From Phycisphaerae bacterium (GTDB lineage: Bacteria; Planctomycetota; Phycisphaerae; Sedimentisphaerales; Anaerobacaceae), in assembly GCA_030601745.1 (NCBI GenBank), contig JAUWBI010000036.1:1-34291 (forward strand): a stretch of DNA of 34,291 nt, given 5' to 3'. Within the stretch, counting starts at the first letter, position 1, and every line of letters begins with the position of its first letter. The notes under the pieces are model-generated. The model was not told where the DNA came from. It ran no database searches and saw only the letters and a list, made by a program, of their open reading frames with translations. The translations under genes were made by a program, and so were the position numbers. Positions 31,592 to 34,291 of the stretch are shown here, one piece after another.

Positions 31592-31787
31592 CAGAATAAC
31601 TTCTTTGCTCGAATATCTTAAAATATGGCGGATGGATGGTTCTGGATTGCGGGTTGTTTTGCGTCACGCCCCGTGCTATGCTCACAAGGACGCTAATTTC
31701 TCTCTCAAGGGGCTTTCATATTCTTTTACAGCCTTCCAGAGACCATATAGAGGTCGGTGGACATCCCAATTGTATAGCGATAATCTC
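31592..31787. other. Intergenic stretch without recognised content
   Basis: Between the membrane protein gene and the promoter at 31788. I see no convincing ORF, RNA gene or terminator; a 23-codon frame from 31625 lacks a ribosome binding site. Confidence 0.5.
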
Positions 31788-31816
31788 TTGACACACGCTT
31801 AAGTTGTTGTTATACT
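31788..31816 (+). promoter_or_regulatory. Strong promoter of the nucleotide-sugar dehydratase gene
   Basis: TTGACA (31788-31793), 17 bp, TATACT (31811-31816), 29 bp before the ATG. It is among the best sigma70 matches in the window. Confidence 0.8.
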
Positions 31817-31845
31817 TAAGGACAAAACTATGGTGCTGAGAAAAT

Positions 31846-33852
31846 ATGCCTGACTCAAACACAAACACAAACACACACCTGAAAAGCAAGAATCAAAACC
31901 CGCCGGAGTTCTCAACTCCTCCTGCGGTGTTGCTCACGTTTCGCAAGCCCCTGATTATACTTGCTCATATAGTTGCTTTCGCCGCCTCCTTGATGTTTTC
32001 CTTCCTGCTGCGAAACGATATGGACTTCACACCAAATGATGTCCCATTGTCAGAAAGCTGGCTTGTGCAGCAATACCCTCGCTTGCTATTGTTCTTCATC
32101 ATCATCAAGCTGGTGGTGTTCGGGCTTTTCAAGCAATATCGCGGCTGGTGGCGCTATGTCGACATATCGGACCTCAGCGGGATTCTGCGAGCTTCACTTG
32201 TAAGCACTATAAGTATTTTCGTTTTATGGTTTGCAGTAGTGCTGCAAATCGACGCGGTCCGCGGGTATCTTCCGGACATAGCCGACATAGCACAAAGCAT
32301 ATTTATGCTCGATTTCGCCGGTACATTCTTGCTGCTGGCCGGACTGCGAATGGTAATCCGGCTATACCATGAGGAGTTTCGCACTCTCGAGGCCGGCAGA
32401 TTGAAACGATTCCTCATAGTCGGCGCAGGCAATGCAGGCGAAGCCCTGCTGCGGGAAATTCACCGTATGCCCGTAGCTCAATACGATGTTATCGGCTTCA
32501 TCGATGATGACCCTTCCAAGCAAGGCATTAATATCCACGGGATACCGATACTCGGTACGGTTGAGCGACTGCCCAAAATCTGCAAGGACCGCAACATCGA
32601 AGAGATTGCAATCGCAATGCCGGAAGCCGGCCATCACCAGCTAAGACACGTTATCAGGGTATGCGAGGGCACTAAAATTCGGTTCCGGACCGTCCCATCT
32701 ATTACCGATATTGCTTCGGGTAAGTTCCGTGTTTCTCAGATTCGAGATGTCGATATTAACGATTTGCTCGGCAGAGAGGCTGTCGAGCTTGACCTGCATT
32801 TAATAGAGGCCTTTGTGAAGGATAAAACAATTCTCGTTACCGGGGCCGGCGGCTCCATCGGCTCGGAAATGTGCAGGCAGGTGTGTAATTTTAACCCGAA
32901 GCTGCTTTTGCTAATTGAGCAGGCTGAAAATCCCTTGTACTACATAGAACGAGAGCTGCGCAAGCAATTTCCCACAGTCAGCATAAAAACGATTGTTTGC
33001 AATATCACCGACAGAATACGCGTGGAAGAAATTTTTGAAAGGTATAAGCCGCAGATTGTTATTCACGCTGCCGCTCACAAGCACGTACCTTTGATGGAGC
33101 TCAACCCGGGCGAAGCTATCAAAAACAATGTTGTAGGCACACAAGTCGTCGCCGATACTGCAGATAAGCACGGTACTACCAATGTTGTTATGATCAGCAC
33201 CGACAAAGCTGTTAACCCAACCAGCATAATGGGCTCATCCAAGCGAATTGCAGAAATGTATATTCAGGATTTAAACAGGGCCAGCAAAACACATTTCGTA
33301 ACCGTGCGGTTTGGCAATGTGCTTGGCTCCGATGGCTCGGTCGTACCTATCTTCAAGAAGCAAATAGCTGAGGGCGGCCCCGTAACCGTTACGCACCCCA
33401 GGATGAAGCGATATTTTATGACCATACCGGAAGCAAGCCAGCTCGTTCTCCAGGCGGCAACAATGGGAAAAGGAGGTGAAATCTTTGTCCTTGATATGGG
33501 CGAGCCGGTAAAAATTGTGGATTTGGCCAGAGAGCTTATTACGCTCAGCGGTTTCAGGCCTGGAGAAGACATTGAAATTGCTTTCACAAACCCACGACCC
33601 GGCGAAAAGCTTTTTGAAGAGCTTTCATTAGATGGCGAAGATATGCAGCGCACAAGGCATCCCAAAATCAGTATATGGAAGAATATTCCGATGGACCGGG
33701 ACAAGCTTCGCACAGGTATAAGCGAGCTGGTAACTATCGCCCAAACACAAAACCACAGCAAAATAATTCAGAAAATCAAGGAGCTTGTACCGGAATATAT
33801 CGGCGGAAATAATCAATATGCTGAAGTTATTGAAGAGGAAAACTCAGATTAA
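31846..33852 (+). CDS. Membrane-bound nucleotide-sugar 4,6-dehydratase/epimerase (CapD/PglF/WbpM-like)
   Basis: A 668-residue protein. Four membrane segments lie in the first ~170 residues. A first nucleotide-binding domain follows (RFLIVGAGNAGEALLREI, then GIPILGTVERLP). The C-terminal Rossmann domain begins with ILVTGAGGSIGSEMCRQ (about residue 330) and carries ISTDKAVNPTSIMGSSKR, in which Met replaces the Tyr of the SDR triad, as in inverting and membrane 4,6-dehydratases. It would convert UDP-GlcNAc to a 4-keto-6-deoxy sugar for surface polysaccharide or glycoprotein. The gene is monocistronic with its own strong promoter and a downstream terminator. Confidence 0.92.
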   Translation: MPDSNTNTNTHLKSKNQNPPEFSTPPAVLLTFRKPLIILAHIVAFAASLMFSFLLRNDMDFTPNDVPLSESWLVQQYPRLLLFFIIIKLVVFGLFKQYRGWWRYVDISDLSGILRASLVSTISIFVLWFAVVLQIDAVRGYLPDIADIAQSIFMLDFAGTFLLLAGLRMVIRLYHEEFRTLEAGRLKRFLIVGAGNAGEALLREIHRMPVAQYDVIGFIDDDPSKQGINIHGIPILGTVERLPKICKDRNIEEIAIAMPEAGHHQLRHVIRVCEGTKIRFRTVPSITDIASGKFRVSQIRDVDINDLLGREAVELDLHLIEAFVKDKTILVTGAGGSIGSEMCRQVCNFNPKLLLLIEQAENPLYYIERELRKQFPTVSIKTIVCNITDRIRVEEIFERYKPQIVIHAAAHKHVPLMELNPGEAIKNNVVGTQVVADTADKHGTTNVVMISTDKAVNPTSIMGSSKRIAEMYIQDLNRASKTHFVTVRFGNVLGSDGSVVPIFKKQIAEGGPVTVTHPRMKRYFMTIPEASQLVLQAATMGKGGEIFVLDMGEPVKIVDLARELITLSGFRPGEDIEIAFTNPRPGEKLFEELSLDGEDMQRTRHPKISIWKNIPMDRDKLRTGISELVTIAQTQNHSKIIQKIKELVPEYIGGNNQYAEVIEEENSD

Positions 33853-33948
33853 GTAATGACTATCTCAGCTTAAGCCAGCCCTTTTTCTTTAGGGAATCAC
33901 AACTCTCAATCGTAAACTGGAGCGAAGCGCAAGTCCCGAACGCAGTAG

Positions 33949-33978
33949 GGGCAGGCCCATGTGTCTGCCCTGTTTTTT
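33949..33978 (+). terminator. Intrinsic terminator after the dehydratase gene
   Basis: GGGCAG (33949-33954) and CTGCCC (33965-33970) around a 10 nt loop, followed by TGTTTTTT. The flanking AGTAGGGGCAGGCCC text resembles dispersed intergenic repeats. Confidence 0.65.
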
Positions 33979-34035
33979 AACGTTGGTCGTGTGGAACCTT
34001 AACGCCTGGGTGGCAGCATCGCGCAGCCGAGGAAT

Positions 34036-34079
34036 CTAAATCGCCCCACAAATTTATTTGCGGCTTGCCGTTGATTTAG
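34036..34079. repeat. Nested inverted repeat in the right intergenic region
   Basis: CTAAATC (34036-34042) and GATTTAG (34073-34079) enclose a second inverted pair, CCACAAAT and ATTTGCGG (34046-34063). It forms a large hairpin with no T-tract. At 34111-34137 the AATCGTAAATCGAAAATCG text belongs to the AT-rich iterated family seen in the island repeat. Confidence 0.5.
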
Positions 34080-34197
34080 GTTTTCTTACGATGCGAAGCA
34101 ATCTCTATCCAAAATCGTAAATCGAAAATCGTAAATGGTAAATGCCCATGCCGCGCACCACACGCCGCCATTGGGATTCACTCTTGCCCGGTATTCA

Positions 34198-34291
34198 CTA
34201 TCTTGGAGGTCCACCACCAGTCGTGATGAAGCTCCAGACTGTACCGGTGGTTGTCCCACCGGGATTGACCTCATCGATACGCCAGTAGTAC
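34198..34291 (-). CDS. C-terminal end of a secreted planctomycete-type protein (partial)
   Basis: The frame enters from the right edge and ends at TAG (34200-34198). The 30 visible residues begin YYWRIDEVNPGG and continue to VWSFITT. This YYWR-x-DEVN...WSF-TT module is a very common repeat in large secreted planctomycete proteins, usually near LamG-like or other carbohydrate-associated domains. The rest of the gene lies outside the window, so the function cannot be given. A different minus-strand frame (34086-34274) is longer but runs into AT-rich repeat. Confidence 0.7.
   Translation of the reverse strand, partial: YYWRIDEVNPGGTTTGTVWSFITTGGGPPR

Noticed and set aside
31625..31696. Short plus-strand ORF after the membrane protein gene
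   Set aside because: It has 23 codons, no ribosome binding site and no recognisable pattern.
34086..34274. 62-residue minus-strand ORF at the right edge
   Set aside because: Its C-terminal part is translated AT-rich repeat. The neighbouring frame carries the recognised YYWRIDEVN module and ends cleanly at 34198.
1..34291. CRISPR array, prophage or complete insertion sequence
   Set aside because: No regularly spaced repeats, phage structural genes or transposase genes are visible.

Overview
The window looks like a contig from a planctomycete, most likely of the class Phycisphaerae. The evidence is indirect. The right edge carries a YYWRIDEVN...WSF module typical of planctomycete secreted proteins. 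There is a Tat-exported Cys-type sulfatase, a Rho with a long Lys/Ala-rich N-terminus, a DksA-like protein with a degenerate zinc finger, and DUF2089, DUF4190 and zinc-ribbon proteins of unknown role. Most of the window is ordinary chromosomal housekeeping DNA. Promoters of the TTGACA/TATAAT type can be read in many gaps.

Layout. 1-2399: a sensor kinase (cut by the left edge) and its sigma54-dependent NtrC-type response regulator. 2414-5276: an accessory island bracketed by a near-identical ~70 bp direct repeat. It holds an Xre-ImmA/IrrE protein, a DUF4411 PIN-like protein and a HEPN-like protein, which suggests a toxin-antitoxin or defence cassette. 5277-5396: a small element with inverted-repeat ends. 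5402-5764: two tandem paralogous units on the minus strand, each a TTGACC-16-TATAAT promoter followed directly by a terminator hairpin with a C/U-rich loop. I read these as two undescribed small RNA genes. 5838-7101: a DUF5009 acyltransferase-like membrane protein and tRNA-Leu(GAG), both minus. 7321-8556: DUF2089 and DUF4190 proteins.

8577-10483 (minus): queC and queE. Downstream of queE lie tiny membrane-protein ORFs and a second, diverged copy of the queE 3' end. 10542-11984: the sulfatase (minus). 12222-15815 (plus): queF, a zinc-ribbon protein, a glycogen-synthase-like glycosyltransferase and coaE. 15968-20981: rho, valS and a bifunctional-nuclease-family protein. 21007-22603 (minus): lspA and a TPR lipoprotein. 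22918-29111: gpmI, mutL and a BtuFCD-like ABC importer packed head to tail. 29331-33852: a DksA2-like protein, yacG, a multi-pass membrane protein and a membrane-bound nucleotide-sugar dehydratase. 34198-34291: the C-terminal end of a large secreted protein (minus).

How the genes fit together. QueE, QueC and QueF are consecutive steps from CPH4 to preQ1 in queuosine synthesis; QueD is not in the window. The BtuFCD-like genes form one importer. LspA would mature lipoproteins such as the adjacent TPR protein. The most unusual material is in accessory DNA: the tandem small RNA genes at 5.4-5.8 kb, the repeat-bracketed island at 2.4-5.3 kb, and the split queE tail at 8.6-9.1 kb.
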